DNA of 64,000 bases from Falsiroseomonas sp051433195 (GCF_051433195.1 NZ_JBHMFT010000012.1:118685-182684); one strand, 5' to 3'. Shown: positions 17,348 to 26,040, counted from the first letter of the stretch. Notes: generated by a model not told the origin, from the letters alone. Program-made: numbers and translations.

Positions 17348-17917
17348 ATGGCGAAGATGCAGGCCAACCAGATGCGCGCCGGCATGGTCATCGAGTTCGA
17401 GGGCCAGCGCTACACCATCATCCGCCAGAACATCATGATTCCTGGCAAGGGCAATGCGATCATCCAGGTCGACATGCGCAACATCAAGACCGGGTCCAAG
17501 AAGGACCAGCGCTGGCGCACGGCGGATACGGTCGAGCGGCTGATGACCGAGGACAAGGAGTTCACCTTCTCCTACGCCGAGGGCGACATGATCGTCCTGA
17601 TGGACCCCGAGACCTATGAGCAGACCCAGGTGCCGAAGGACATCCTCGGCGACCGCCTGCCCTTCCTGGTCGAGAACATGACCGTCGGCGTCCGCCTGAT
17701 CGAGGGCGAGCCGGTGGCCATGACCCTGCCGGAGCAGGTGACGCTGGAAGTGGTGGAGGCCGATCCGGTGGTGAAGGGCCAGACCGCGACCAGCAGCTAC
17801 AAGCCCGCGGTCCTGTCCAACGGCGTGAAGACCATGGTGCCGCCCTTCATCACGGTGGGAGAGCGCATCGTGGTGAAGACGGAAGACGGCAGCTACTACG
17901 AGCGCGCCAAGGGCTGA
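17348..17917 (+). CDS. efp: Elongation factor P
   Basis: 189 residues, full-length EF-P. The loop IMIPGKGNA places K34 at the position modified by beta-lysylation in many bacteria. KOW-like domain I is followed by two OB domains (ending EDGSYYERAKG). EF-P rescues ribosomes stalled on polyproline. The neighbouring Ala/Pro-rich proteins in this window would be plausible clients. No epmA/epmB gene is nearby. Confidence 0.96.
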   Translation: MAKMQANQMRAGMVIEFEGQRYTIIRQNIMIPGKGNAIIQVDMRNIKTGSKKDQRWRTADTVERLMTEDKEFTFSYAEGDMIVLMDPETYEQTQVPKDILGDRLPFLVENMTVGVRLIEGEPVAMTLPEQVTLEVVEADPVVKGQTATSSYKPAVLSNGVKTMVPPFITVGERIVVKTEDGSYYERAKG

Positions 17918-17924
17918 TCGCGGG

Positions 17925-18002
17925 GGGTCCCCCCTCACCCGCTTCGGCTAGGCGCTGCGCGCCAAGCCTGCGCAGCCCTCTCCCCCCGCTGGGGGGAGAG
18001 GG
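17925..18002. repeat. GC-rich REP-like hairpin after efp
   Basis: The spacer ends in a perfect 12-bp stem, 17976-17987 with 17991-18002, around GCT (core CCCTCTCCCCCC/GGGGGGAGAGGG). It is preceded by imperfect pairing across 17951-17975. No T run follows, so this looks more like a dispersed intergenic palindrome of the CCCTCACCC...CCCTCTCC type than a simple terminator, though it may also stop transcription after efp. Confidence 0.55.
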
Positions 18003-18039
18003 GGCAGGCGCAATGCTCATTCAATCCGGAATCTTCTCC

Positions 18040-18897
18040 ATGGCCGTCTCGCCCCGCCTCTCCGCCTCCATGACGGTGCTGCAAGCCGCCATGCAGAAGG
18101 CCGCCCGCCGGCTGCTGCGGGATTTCGCCGATGTCGAATCGCTGCAGGTGACCGCCAAGGGCGCCGGCGACTTCGTCAGCCAGGCGGACCTGCGCGCCGA
18201 GCAGACGCTGCGCGAGGAACTGTCCCGCGCACGGCCGGGCTGGGGGTTCCTGATGGAGGAATCCGGCGCGTCCGGCGCGGATGACTGGGAATGGCGCTGG
18301 GTGGTGGACCCGCTGGACGGCACCACGAACTTCCTGCACGGCATCCCGCACTGGGCGATCTCGGTCGGCGTCGAGAAGCGCACCGGGGAGACCACCTCCG
18401 AACTCATGGCCGGCTGCATCTACAACCCGGCGGGCAACGAGATGTTCTGGGCCGAGAAGGGCATGGGCGCCTTCCTCAACGACAAGCGCCTGCGCGTCTC
18501 GGCGCGGCGCGACATGGGATCCGCCGTCTTCGCCACCGGCATCCCCTTCGCCAAGGTGCAGCGCAAGGCGGAGTTCTCGGCAACCCTGGCGCGGCTGATG
18601 CCGCAGGTGGCCGGCGTCAGGCGCTTCGGCGCGGCGGCGCTCGACCTCGCCTGGGTCGCGGCCGGGCGGTATGACGGGTTCTGGGAACTCGGGCTGAACA
18701 AGTGGGACATCGCGGCCGGCCTGGTCATCGTGAAGGAGGCCGGCGGCTTCCTCTCCGACCCCGCCGGCGGCGAGACGCATTACGAGACCGGCGACGTGGT
18801 CTGCGGCAACCAGGCGCTGCATCCGAAGCTGCGGGACGTGGTGGCGGAGGGGATCGCCGCGGCCCAGGCGCACCGCGCCGCGTCCGTAACGAGCTGA
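18040..18897 (+). CDS. Inositol monophosphatase family protein
   Basis: 285 residues. Metal-site motifs of the IMPase/FBPase/CysQ superfamily are present: FLMEESG, WVVDPLDGTTNFLHG and LNKWDIAAGLVIVKEAGG. It dephosphorylates small sugar-alcohol phosphates; the SuhB-like form also acts in rRNA transcription in some proteobacteria. Start set at ATG 18040 (MAVSPRLSAS), where homology begins, rather than the in-frame ATG at 18013. The efp - IMPase - MotA-like order here may be a conserved neighbourhood. Confidence 0.9.
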   Translation: MAVSPRLSASMTVLQAAMQKAARRLLRDFADVESLQVTAKGAGDFVSQADLRAEQTLREELSRARPGWGFLMEESGASGADDWEWRWVVDPLDGTTNFLHGIPHWAISVGVEKRTGETTSELMAGCIYNPAGNEMFWAEKGMGAFLNDKRLRVSARRDMGSAVFATGIPFAKVQRKAEFSATLARLMPQVAGVRRFGAAALDLAWVAAGRYDGFWELGLNKWDIAAGLVIVKEAGGFLSDPAGGETHYETGDVVCGNQALHPKLRDVVAEGIAAAQAHRAASVTS

Positions 18898-18938
18898 CGA
18901 TGGCGCGGGCTGGCCTGACAGGCTAGCCTTCCGGAATC

Positions 18939-19352
18939 ATGCGATTCCGCGCCCTTATCGCTGCACTGCCGCTCCTCCTGGCCGTCTCCGCGGCCGGGGC
19001 GGAAGGCGTGTTTCCGCGGCCGGAGGGCGGCTGGCGCGTCGAGTTCTCGCAGGGCCAGTCGGCGCTGAGCACGCGGGACCGGCAGGCCCTGGCCGGCATC
19101 GCGCAGACCCTGGCGCCAATCCCGGCCGGCCGCATCACGGTGCAGGCGCAGGCCAGCGGGCCGGCGGACGATGCCTCGATCGCGCGGCGGCTGTCGCTGG
19201 CGCGCGCGGCCGCGGTGCGGGATGCGCTGGTGGCCGCGGGCCTGGTGGCGACGCGGGTCGATATCCGCGCCCTCGGCCGGCTGGAACCGCCGGCCGACAT
19301 TGCCGAGATCCTTCCGCCGGGCGTCCCGCGCGCCACGCCGGGCACGAGGTAG
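18939..19352 (+). CDS. Small exported OmpA-like protein
   Basis: 137 residues with a signal peptide (ALIAALPLLLAVSAAGA). The rest is a short OmpA_C-like fold: VEFSQGQSALSTRDRQALAG, then the LARAAAVRDALVAAGLVATRVDIRA helix pattern, which in relatives binds diaminopimelate in peptidoglycan. It sits 4 nt before the MotA/TolQ-like gene and probably works with it in the envelope. Confidence 0.75.
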   Translation: MRFRALIAALPLLLAVSAAGAEGVFPRPEGGWRVEFSQGQSALSTRDRQALAGIAQTLAPIPAGRITVQAQASGPADDASIARRLSLARAAAVRDALVAAGLVATRVDIRALGRLEPPADIAEILPPGVPRATPGTR

Positions 19353-19356
19353 CCGC

Positions 19357-20493
19357 ATGACCAACCCGACCGTCTTCCTGTGGCGCATGCTCGCCTTTCT
19401 CGCGGCGGTGTCGCTGCTGGTCGGGCTGCTGTCGGGCGAACTGGCCACCGCCTTCGCCGCCAACCCGATGCTGAACGGCGTCATCGCCGTGGTGCTGCTG
19501 CTCGGCATCGGCTGGAACATCCGGCAGGTGCTGGTGCTGACGGCGGAGGTCGAATGGCTGGAGGCGTTCCGCAAGCCCGGCGTCGCCGCCCCGCGCAAGC
19601 CGCCGCGGCTGCTGGCCGCCATGGCCAGCATGCTGGCGGGCCGGCGGTCCGAACGCCTGTCGCTGTCCGCCATGGCGATGCGCAGCGTGCTGGACGGCAT
19701 CTCCTCGCGCCTCGATGAAAGCCGCGAACTGTCCCGCTATGCCACGGGGCTGCTGATCTTCCTCGGCCTGCTCGGCACCTTCTGGGGGCTGCTGATGACC
19801 ATCGCGGCGGTCTCCGACGTGATCGGCGGCATGTCGGTGGGCTCGGGCGACATCAATGCGATGTTCAACCAGTTGAAGACCGGCCTGGCGCAGCCGCTGC
19901 GCGGCATGTCCATCGCCTTCTCCTCCTCCATGCTCGGCCTCGCCGGCGCGCTGGTGCTGGGCTTCCTCGACCTCACCGCCGGGCAGGCGCAGAACCGCTT
20001 CTATTCGGAGCTGGAGGATTGGCTGGCGGGCGCCACGCGGCTGTCGTCCGGCGCGCTGGGCAACGAGGGCGAAGGCTCCATGCCCGCCTATGTCCAGGCG
20101 CTGCTGGAGCAATCCGCCGAGAACATGGAGGAATTGCAGCGCGCCATCGGCCGTGGCGAGGATGGCCGGGCGCAGTCCAACCAGGCGCTGATGACGCTGA
20201 CCGAGCGCCTGTCGATCCTGGCGGACCAGATGCGCGCGGCGCAGGTGCTGATGTCGCGCATGGCGGAAAGCCAGTCGCAGCTGATCCCGACGCTGAAGAA
20301 CATGGCGGATGCCAATGCGCATGGCGCGCTGGACGATGCCTCCCGCGGGCATATCCGCAACCAGGAACTCTACCTCGCCCGCATCCTGGAGGAGATGACC
20401 CAGGGACGCATGCAGGCCACCACCGAAATCCGCAACGAGATCAAGGTGCTGGCCCGCACCATCGCGGCGCTGGCGGAAGACCCGTCGCGATGA
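19357..20493 (+). CDS. MotA/TolQ/ExbB-like proton channel protein
   Basis: 378 residues. Membrane segments lie at about 10-30, 38-58 (VIAVVLLLGIGWNI), 128-150 (LLIFLGLLGTFWGLLMTI) and 185-210 (GMSIAFSSSMLGLAGALVLG). The last two match the conserved TM3/TM4 core of MotA/TolQ channels. The C-terminal third is helical and cytoplasmic. With the next gene it should form an inner-membrane proton-driven complex. No flagellar genes are nearby, so a role in envelope maintenance is more likely than motility. Confidence 0.85.
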   Translation: MTNPTVFLWRMLAFLAAVSLLVGLLSGELATAFAANPMLNGVIAVVLLLGIGWNIRQVLVLTAEVEWLEAFRKPGVAAPRKPPRLLAAMASMLAGRRSERLSLSAMAMRSVLDGISSRLDESRELSRYATGLLIFLGLLGTFWGLLMTIAAVSDVIGGMSVGSGDINAMFNQLKTGLAQPLRGMSIAFSSSMLGLAGALVLGFLDLTAGQAQNRFYSELEDWLAGATRLSSGALGNEGEGSMPAYVQALLEQSAENMEELQRAIGRGEDGRAQSNQALMTLTERLSILADQMRAAQVLMSRMAESQSQLIPTLKNMADANAHGALDDASRGHIRNQELYLARILEEMTQGRMQATTEIRNEIKVLARTIAALAEDPSR

Positions 20494-20510
20494 TCGTGGC
20501 GGCCTGATCC

Positions 20511-23375
20511 ATGGCGTTGGGGGGTCGCCGGCGGCGGGGCGGGGGCGGGTTGGATGCCTGGCCGGGCTATGTGGACGCGCTGTCCACGCTGCTCATGGTC
20601 ATCATCTTCGTGCTGCTGGTCTTCGTGCTGGGCCAGGGGTTTCTCTCGGTGGCGCTGTCCTCGCGCGACCGGGCGCTGGACCGGTTGAACCGGCAGGTCA
20701 GCGAGTTGTCGGAACTGCTGTCGCTGGAACGTGGCCAGGCGGAGGAACTGCGCGGCTCGCTCGGGCGGCTGACGGAGGATCTGCGGGTCGCCGTCGCGGC
20801 GCGGGATGCGGCGCTGGAGGGGGTTTCGGCGCTGCGCGAGGAGCGCGACCGGCTGGTCGGCGAGCGCGATGCAGCGCGCGGCGAACGCTCCCGGCTTTCG
20901 GCGCGGCTCGCCGACCTGGACTTGTCGGCCCGCGACGGTTCGGCCCGGATCGCGGAGCTGGAGGGCCGGCTGGCGGAGGCGCAGGCGCGGGCCGAGGCGG
21001 CGGGCGGCGACACCGCGCGCACCGTCCGCACCCTGACCGATGCGCAGCGGCTGCTGGCGGCGGAACGCGCGGCGCTGGAGGCGGTGCGGCGGGACCTGGC
21101 GACGGCGCGGGGCACCGTGGAGACCCTTGGTCGGGACCTGGCCGGGGAGCGCACGGCGCGGGAGGCCACCGCGCAGAACCTGGAGGCGCGGCAGCGGGAG
21201 GCGCAGGCGCTGGCGCGCGACCTCGCCGCGGAACGCACGGCGCGCGGCGCGACGGAGGCCGAACTGGCCGAGGCGCGCGCGCTGTCGGCACGGGAGCTGG
21301 CGGCACGGCGGCAGGAGGCGGAGGCGCTGGCGCGCGACCTGGCCGCGGCGCAGGCGGCGCTTGGCGCGACGGCGGCCGAACTGGCGGAGGCGCGCGCGCT
21401 GTCCGCGCAGGAACTGGCGGCGCGGCGCCAGGAGGCGGAGGGTCTCGCGCGCGAATTGGCGGCGGCGCGGGCGGTGCTGGAAGCCACGCGGCAGGATCTG
21501 GCTTCGGCGCAGGGCTCGGCGCAGGCGCTGTCGCGCGACCTGGCCGCGGAACGCGCGGCGCGGCAGGCGACCGCGCAGGAACTGGCCCAGGCACGCGCCA
21601 CCGCGGCGCGGGACCTGGAGGAACGGCGGCGCGAGGCGGCCTCGCTGGCGGCGGAACTGGCGCAGGCGCGGGCCGGGCTGGAGGCGGCGCGGCGCGACCT
21701 GGCGGCGCTGCGGGCGGAGGCCGAGCGGCTCGACCAGACCGTGACGGCGGACCGCGCGACGATCCAGGCGCGGCTGTCCGACATCGCAGGCCTGACGCAG
21801 CAGATCTCGGCCTTGCAGGCGTTGCGGGACCAGTTGGAGCGTCAGGCGCAGCAGGCGCTGGCCCGGGCCGAGGGCGAGGCGCGGCAGCGGGCTTCGGTGG
21901 AACAGGCCCGCGACGAGGCGCTGGCCCTGCTGCGCGGCGAGCAGGCGCGCGTGGCACAGGCCGAGCAGGGCCGCACCGCCGCGGCGCAGCTGGCCTCGGA
22001 GGCGAACCGTCGCGCGGCGGAGGAGGAGCGCCGGCGGGCGGCGGCCGAGGCGCAGGCGGGCGAGTATGGCCGGTTGTCCGAAAGTGCCCGCGCCCAGGTG
22101 GCATTGCTGACCCGGCAGTTGGAGGCGCTGCGGGCGGAGATGGCCCGCGTCGCCGGCGCGCTGGATGCGGCGGAGGATGCCGGGCGGGACAAGGACGCGC
22201 AGATCGTGGCGCTCGGCCAGCGGCTCAATGTGGCGCTGGCGGCGCGGGTCGAGGAATTGCAGCAATACCGCTCCGACTTCTTCGGCCGGCTGCGGCGCGT
22301 TCTCGGCGAAAGGCCGGAGGTGCGGATCGTCGGCGACCGCTTCGTGTTCCAGTCGGAGGTGCTGTTCCCGGTCGGCTCGGCGGAGATGTCGCCGGCGGGG
22401 CAGCAGCAGATGCGGGAGCTGGGGACGGTGCTGCTGGAGTTGTCGCGGCAGTTCCCGGCCGATCTCGGCTGGCTGCTGCGCGTCGATGGGCACGCCGATC
22501 GCAGCCCGATCCGTGGCGGCGGGCGCAACGCCAATTGGGAATTGTCGGCGGCGCGGGCGCTGGCGGTGGCGCGGCTGCTGATCGATGCCGGGCTGCCGGC
22601 CAACCGCGTCGCGGCTGCCGCCTTCGGCGACACCCAGCCGCTGGATGACCGCGACACGCCGGAGGCCCTGGCGCGCAACCGGCGGATCGAACTGCGGCTG
22701 GAGCCGGCCCCCACCGGCTCGCTGCCGCAGCGGGCCGCGGCCCCGGCGGCGCCGGACCTGCGGCGCGTGCTGGCGGAGGTGGCGCAGGGCCAGGCCTGCG
22801 CGCGGCTTTCGGTGACGGGCGAGGACCCGCCGCGCCTGGCCGGCCTGGCCCGGCGTGCCGCCGAGCCGGCGCTGCGCAGCGCCTTGCAGGCGCGGGGAGC
22901 ACCGGCGGAGGCCCTGGCGGTGAGCGGCTTCGAAGGCCCGTATTGCGAGGTGCTGGCCGCGCTGCGCCAGGTGCCGGGCGAAGGTGGCCTTGACCTGGTG
23001 GGCAGCGGTGCGCAGCCGGATGGGGCGCCGCTGCGCTTCGACGTGGCGATGCCCGGCTGGGGCGGGCAGCTGGCGCTCTACTACCTGTCCACCAGCGGCG
23101 AGGCGGTTCGGCTGGAAGACCGCGCCGGGCTCGCGGCGGGGGCACGGCTGCGGCTGCCCGGGACCGGTGCCGGTCCCTGGCTGGTGGGAGCGCCGTTCGG
23201 CACGGACCTCGTGCTGGCCGTGGCCAGCGAGGGGCCGCTTCTCGCCGCCTCCCGGTCGCAGGTGGAACCGGTGGCGGACTTCGCCGCAGCCCTGGCCTCG
23301 GCAGTGGAGGCGGCGCGGCGGCAAGGCCGGCGGGTCGCGGCGCGGACCATCGTGGTGCAGACGGTGCCGCGGTGA
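20511..23375 (+). CDS. MotB-like protein with giant coiled coil, OmpA domain and DUF4384-like C-terminus
   Basis: 954 residues. One membrane helix (about 20-43) carries D22 (YVDALSTLLMVIIF), which matches the proton-carrying Asp of MotB. Residues about 45-600 are an almost unbroken Ala/Glu/Arg coiled coil, part of it built from 39-residue tandem units. An OmpA_C peptidoglycan-binding domain follows (about 603-733: VLFPVGSAEMSP, RVDGHADRSPI, NRRIELRLEP). About 770-954 resembles DUF4384 (LALYYLSTSGEAV, VGAPFGTDLVLAVAS). The coiled coil, if extended, would be far longer than the periplasm is wide, so it must fold back or the topology is unusual. Confidence 0.85.
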   Translation: MALGGRRRRGGGGLDAWPGYVDALSTLLMVIIFVLLVFVLGQGFLSVALSSRDRALDRLNRQVSELSELLSLERGQAEELRGSLGRLTEDLRVAVAARDAALEGVSALREERDRLVGERDAARGERSRLSARLADLDLSARDGSARIAELEGRLAEAQARAEAAGGDTARTVRTLTDAQRLLAAERAALEAVRRDLATARGTVETLGRDLAGERTAREATAQNLEARQREAQALARDLAAERTARGATEAELAEARALSARELAARRQEAEALARDLAAAQAALGATAAELAEARALSAQELAARRQEAEGLARELAAARAVLEATRQDLASAQGSAQALSRDLAAERAARQATAQELAQARATAARDLEERRREAASLAAELAQARAGLEAARRDLAALRAEAERLDQTVTADRATIQARLSDIAGLTQQISALQALRDQLERQAQQALARAEGEARQRASVEQARDEALALLRGEQARVAQAEQGRTAAAQLASEANRRAAEEERRRAAAEAQAGEYGRLSESARAQVALLTRQLEALRAEMARVAGALDAAEDAGRDKDAQIVALGQRLNVALAARVEELQQYRSDFFGRLRRVLGERPEVRIVGDRFVFQSEVLFPVGSAEMSPAGQQQMRELGTVLLELSRQFPADLGWLLRVDGHADRSPIRGGGRNANWELSAARALAVARLLIDAGLPANRVAAAAFGDTQPLDDRDTPEALARNRRIELRLEPAPTGSLPQRAAAPAAPDLRRVLAEVAQGQACARLSVTGEDPPRLAGLARRAAEPALRSALQARGAPAEALAVSGFEGPYCEVLAALRQVPGEGGLDLVGSGAQPDGAPLRFDVAMPGWGGQLALYYLSTSGEAVRLEDRAGLAAGARLRLPGTGAGPWLVGAPFGTDLVLAVASEGPLLAASRSQVEPVADFAAALASAVEAARRQGRRVAARTIVVQTVPR
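21198..21548 (+). repeat. 117-bp (39-residue) tandem repeats in the coiled coil
   Basis: Units begin at 21198, 21315 and 21432. The first two are near identical in protein (EAxALARDLAA...ELAEARALSA), while the third diverges after about 16 residues. More degenerate copies flank them. They keep the frame and are recent duplications inside a coding region, not a mobile or CRISPR repeat. Confidence 0.7.
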
Positions 23376-24079
23376 GGAGCCAGGCGATCGGGCGCGTCAC
23401 CGCCCTCACCCGCTTTCCCGTGAAGTCCATGGCCGGCGAGGCGCTGGAGGCGGCCGAGTTGCGATGGTCCGGGCTGGAAGGCGACCGGCAGTACAGCTTC
23501 CTGCGCAGCACCAGCCGCAGCCATTTCCCCTGGCTGACCGGGCGCCAGGTGCCGGGGCTGGTGCGCCATGCGGCGCGCTACCTGGAGCCGGAGACCTTGC
23601 GGACTTCGCCGGTCGAGGTGACCGATCCCGAGGGGCGCGTCATGGCGCTGGATGATCCGGCCCTGGCCGAAACCCTGGCGGTGGAGGCCGGGGAGCCGGT
23701 GGCGCTGCTGCATCTCGGCCGCGGCGCGTTTGACTCGATGCCGATCTCGCTGGTGACGACGGGCAGCCTGGCGCGGCTCGATGCGGCGCATGGCACGGCG
23801 CTGGATGCGCGGCGCTTCCGCATCAACATCGTCATCGAAAGCGAGGCGGCGGAAGCCGGCTGGCAGTCCCGCCGCATCGCCATCGGCGCCGCCGAGTTGA
23901 TGGTCAGCGGGCCGGCGCCGCGCTGCGCCATGGTCACCATCTGCCCGGATACGGCCGCGCGCGATGCCACCGTGCTGCGGACCGTGGCGCAGCATTTCGG
24001 CAATGATCTCGGCATCTACGCCGCCACCGCGCGCTGCGGGCCGATCAGGGTTGGCGATGCGGTGCGGCTGCTGGATTGA
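23372..24079 (+). CDS. MOSC-domain protein
   Basis: 235 residues. An N-terminal beta-barrel MOSC_N part (VTALTRFPVKSMAGEAL) is followed by a MOSC domain with RRFRINIVIES and the APRCAMVTICPDTAARD segment, whose cysteine could carry sulfur. Such proteins bind molybdenum cofactor or reduce N-hydroxylated compounds (YcbX/mARC relatives). The GTG start overlaps the preceding stop (GTGA), so it is coupled to the MotB-like gene. Confidence 0.86.
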   Translation: MRSQAIGRVTALTRFPVKSMAGEALEAAELRWSGLEGDRQYSFLRSTSRSHFPWLTGRQVPGLVRHAARYLEPETLRTSPVEVTDPEGRVMALDDPALAETLAVEAGEPVALLHLGRGAFDSMPISLVTTGSLARLDAAHGTALDARRFRINIVIESEAAEAGWQSRRIAIGAAELMVSGPAPRCAMVTICPDTAARDATVLRTVAQHFGNDLGIYAATARCGPIRVGDAVRLLD

Positions 24080-24100
24080 GACAGGATCTTCTTCGAACGG

Positions 24101-24742
24101 ATGCCGCCCATGTCCACCCTGCACGTCGTCGACCACGCCCTGCTGGCGCACCGCCTGGCGGAGCTGCGCGACGCCGCCACCCCCTCCCCGCGCTTCCGCA
24201 AGCTGCTGGCGGAAATCGGCGCGATCCTGACGCTGGAGGCGACCCGCGACCTGCCGACGGAGCTGCGCGCGGTGACCACGCCGCTGGTCACGATGGACCA
24301 CCGGATGCTGGCGGCGCCGGAGCCGGTGCTGGTCGCGGTGCTGCGGGCCGGGCTTGGGCTGATGGAGGGTGGCATGCAGGTGCTGCCCGAAGCGCCCGTC
24401 GGCCATGTCGGCCTGGTGCGGGACGAACACACGTTGAAGCCGAGCCAGTACATGCTGCGGATGCCGCCCGAAGTCCGCACCCGCGGCGCCATCCTGTTCG
24501 ACCCGATGCTGGCGACCGGCGGCAGCGCGGTGGCCGCGGTGCAGCGGGTGAAGGAGGCCGGCGCGCCACATCTGCGCTTCGTCTGCGTGGTGGCGGCACC
24601 GGAAGGGGTGGCGCGGCTGGCCGCGGCGCATCCGGACGTGCCGATCTACACCGCGTCGCTCGATGAGAAGCTGGACCATCGCGGCTTCATCGTGCCGGGG
24701 CTGGGCGATGCCGGGGACCGCTGCTTCGGCACGGTGGAGTAG
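24101..24742 (+). CDS. upp: Uracil phosphoribosyltransferase
   Basis: 213 residues. The PRPP-binding motif LFDPMLATGGSA and the C-terminal uracil-binding stretch FIVPGLGDAGDRCFG are present. It salvages uracil to UMP in the cytosol. ATG 24101 and ATG 24110 (MSTLHVVDH, the commoner family start) are both possible. It runs tail to tail with the DUF1491 gene, 4 nt apart. Confidence 0.94.
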   Translation: MPPMSTLHVVDHALLAHRLAELRDAATPSPRFRKLLAEIGAILTLEATRDLPTELRAVTTPLVTMDHRMLAAPEPVLVAVLRAGLGLMEGGMQVLPEAPVGHVGLVRDEHTLKPSQYMLRMPPEVRTRGAILFDPMLATGGSAVAAVQRVKEAGAPHLRFVCVVAAPEGVARLAAAHPDVPIYTASLDEKLDHRGFIVPGLGDAGDRCFGTVE

Positions 24743-24746
24743 GCGA

Positions 24747-25079
24747 TCAGATCAGCCGGGCCTCGAAGGGCGGCTTCAGGTCGGGCGCGTCGAATTCCAC
24801 CACCCACAAATCGGGGTCGCGCTGCACCTGGCGCTCGACATAGGCATCGGCCGTGGGCTGGTCCACCGGGGCGGTGCCGGTGCCGCGCATCCAGGCGGCG
24901 CGGCCTTCGGCGTCACGCACCTGCGACAGCACCATCATCTCGTTGCGGGCGCGCAGCACGCACAGGATGCCACCCGCATCCGGGTCGCCCTTGCGCAGCA
25001 CGGCCCCTGACCGGCCGGCGATATCTGACAGGCGCAGGGCCATGGACACCCATATGCTTGCCTTAACCTTCGGTTCCAT
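24747..25079 (-). CDS. DUF1491 family protein
   Basis: 110 residues, normal length for this alphaproteobacterial family: KASIWVSMALRLSDIAG, RKGDPDAGGILCVL and DPDLWVVEFDAP are conserved landmarks. Function unknown. ATG 25079 was preferred over ATG 25043 because the family motif IWV lies between them. Confidence 0.8.
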   Translation of the reverse strand: MEPKVKASIWVSMALRLSDIAGRSGAVLRKGDPDAGGILCVLRARNEMMVLSQVRDAEGRAAWMRGTGTAPVDQPTADAYVERQVQRDPDLWVVEFDAPDLKPPFEARLI

Positions 25080-25220
25080 GCGCCGGATAATCTGCCCATG
25101 GCCGGGGCGGCGCAACCCACGGGCCGGTGCTTCCGCAGTCGCAGCAAAGGGGCGACCGAACACCATCTTGCGAAGCCCTCGCCGCCGCGCCATTGACGCG
25201 GCGGACGGAGAGACCTCGCC

Positions 25221-25445
25221 ATGGCGAAGACGCAGGAATTGACCGAGGGGCAGCGCGCCTATGAGGCGCGCAGGGCGGCGAAGGCCGGGGTGAGCCTCGA
25301 CAAGTGGCTGGCCGAGAAGGACCGCCGCATCCGCGCCGAGGAAGCCGCCGCGGCGAAGCTGGCCGCGGCGGAGAAGGCGGCGGAGCCGGAGAAGAAGGGC
25401 TGGTTCGGCCGGCTGATGGACCGCGCCAACAAGCCGATCAAATAG
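25221..25445 (+). CDS. Small charged helical protein, function unknown
   Basis: 74 residues, rich in Lys, Glu and Ala. About 8-58 is predicted to be one long helix (YEARRAAKAGVSLDKWL, then EEAAAAKLAAAEKAAEP), ending in KKGWFGRLMDRANKPIK, an amphipathic tail that might touch membrane. GGAGAG lies 9 nt before the ATG. It ends 4 nt before the convergent cytochrome b561 gene. Confidence 0.7.
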   Translation: MAKTQELTEGQRAYEARRAAKAGVSLDKWLAEKDRRIRAEEAAAAKLAAAEKAAEPEKKGWFGRLMDRANKPIK

Positions 25446-25449
25446 GCCC

Positions 25450-26040
25450 TCACAGCATCCGCAGCAGCGTGCCGTCGCGCCGGATGGCGTGGTGGTAGAT
25501 GGCGCCGCCGATATGGGCGGCCAGCAGCAGCGGGAAGGTCCAGCCGAGCAGGCTGTGCATCCAGTGCAGCACGCCGGCCAGGGCCGGCGCGGCTTCCATG
25601 AACTTCGGCAGGTCGATGAAGCCGAGGAAGGCGGTGGCGCCCTGCATCGGGAAGCCATAGGCATTGGTGGTGAAGAAGCCGAGCAGCGGCTGGATGATCA
25701 GCGCCGCATACAGCGCGTGGTGCACGAAGGCCGCGGCGCGGCGCTGCGTCGCCGGCACGTGGTCCGGCAGCACCGGCGCCTTGCTGAAGCCGCGCCAGGC
25801 GAGGCGCGCCAGGCTCAGGCCGAGGATCAGCAGGCCGAGGCTCTCATGCAGCGCGTAGAAGGGCATCTTCGCGTCATCCTTCATGAAGCGGATGACCAGC
25901 CCGGTCAGCAGCGCCAGGAACAGCAGCGGCACCGTCAGCCAGTGGAACCACTTGGCCAGCCGCGAATACTGGCCATCGGGGTGCAGCGTGTCCCGCCCCT
26001 TGATGGGCGCCTGCATCGGCGTCTCCGTCGCCAGGTCCAT
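25450..26040 (-). CDS. Cytochrome b561 family protein
   Basis: 196 residues, four membrane helices. Candidate haem histidines are in KWFHWLTVP, YALHESLG, FVHHALYA and LLAAHIGGAIYHH. The family moves electrons between quinol and periplasmic acceptors such as superoxide. Start at ATG 26040 with GGAGG about 10 nt ahead. Divergent from the DUF429 gene. Confidence 0.9.
   Translation of the reverse strand: MDLATETPMQAPIKGRDTLHPDGQYSRLAKWFHWLTVPLLFLALLTGLVIRFMKDDAKMPFYALHESLGLLILGLSLARLAWRGFSKAPVLPDHVPATQRRAAAFVHHALYAALIIQPLLGFFTTNAYGFPMQGATAFLGFIDLPKFMEAAPALAGVLHWMHSLLGWTFPLLLAAHIGGAIYHHAIRRDGTLLRML

Noticed and set aside
21198..21548. Regular 117-bp repeats as a possible CRISPR array
   Set aside because: Repeats are directly adjacent with no spacers and keep the reading frame of a coiled coil.
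20370..23324. Minus-strand open frame of about 980 codons opposite the MotB-like gene
   Set aside because: Shadow frame; its Arg/Gln-rich repeats are the antisense of the coiled-coil repeats.
18939..23375. Zorya-type defence system (ZorA/ZorB)
   Set aside because: The MotA-like and MotB-like parts fit in outline, but no ZorC, ZorD or ZorE gene is adjacent; the next genes are a MOSC protein and upp, and a DUF4384-like tail is not a Zorya feature I know.
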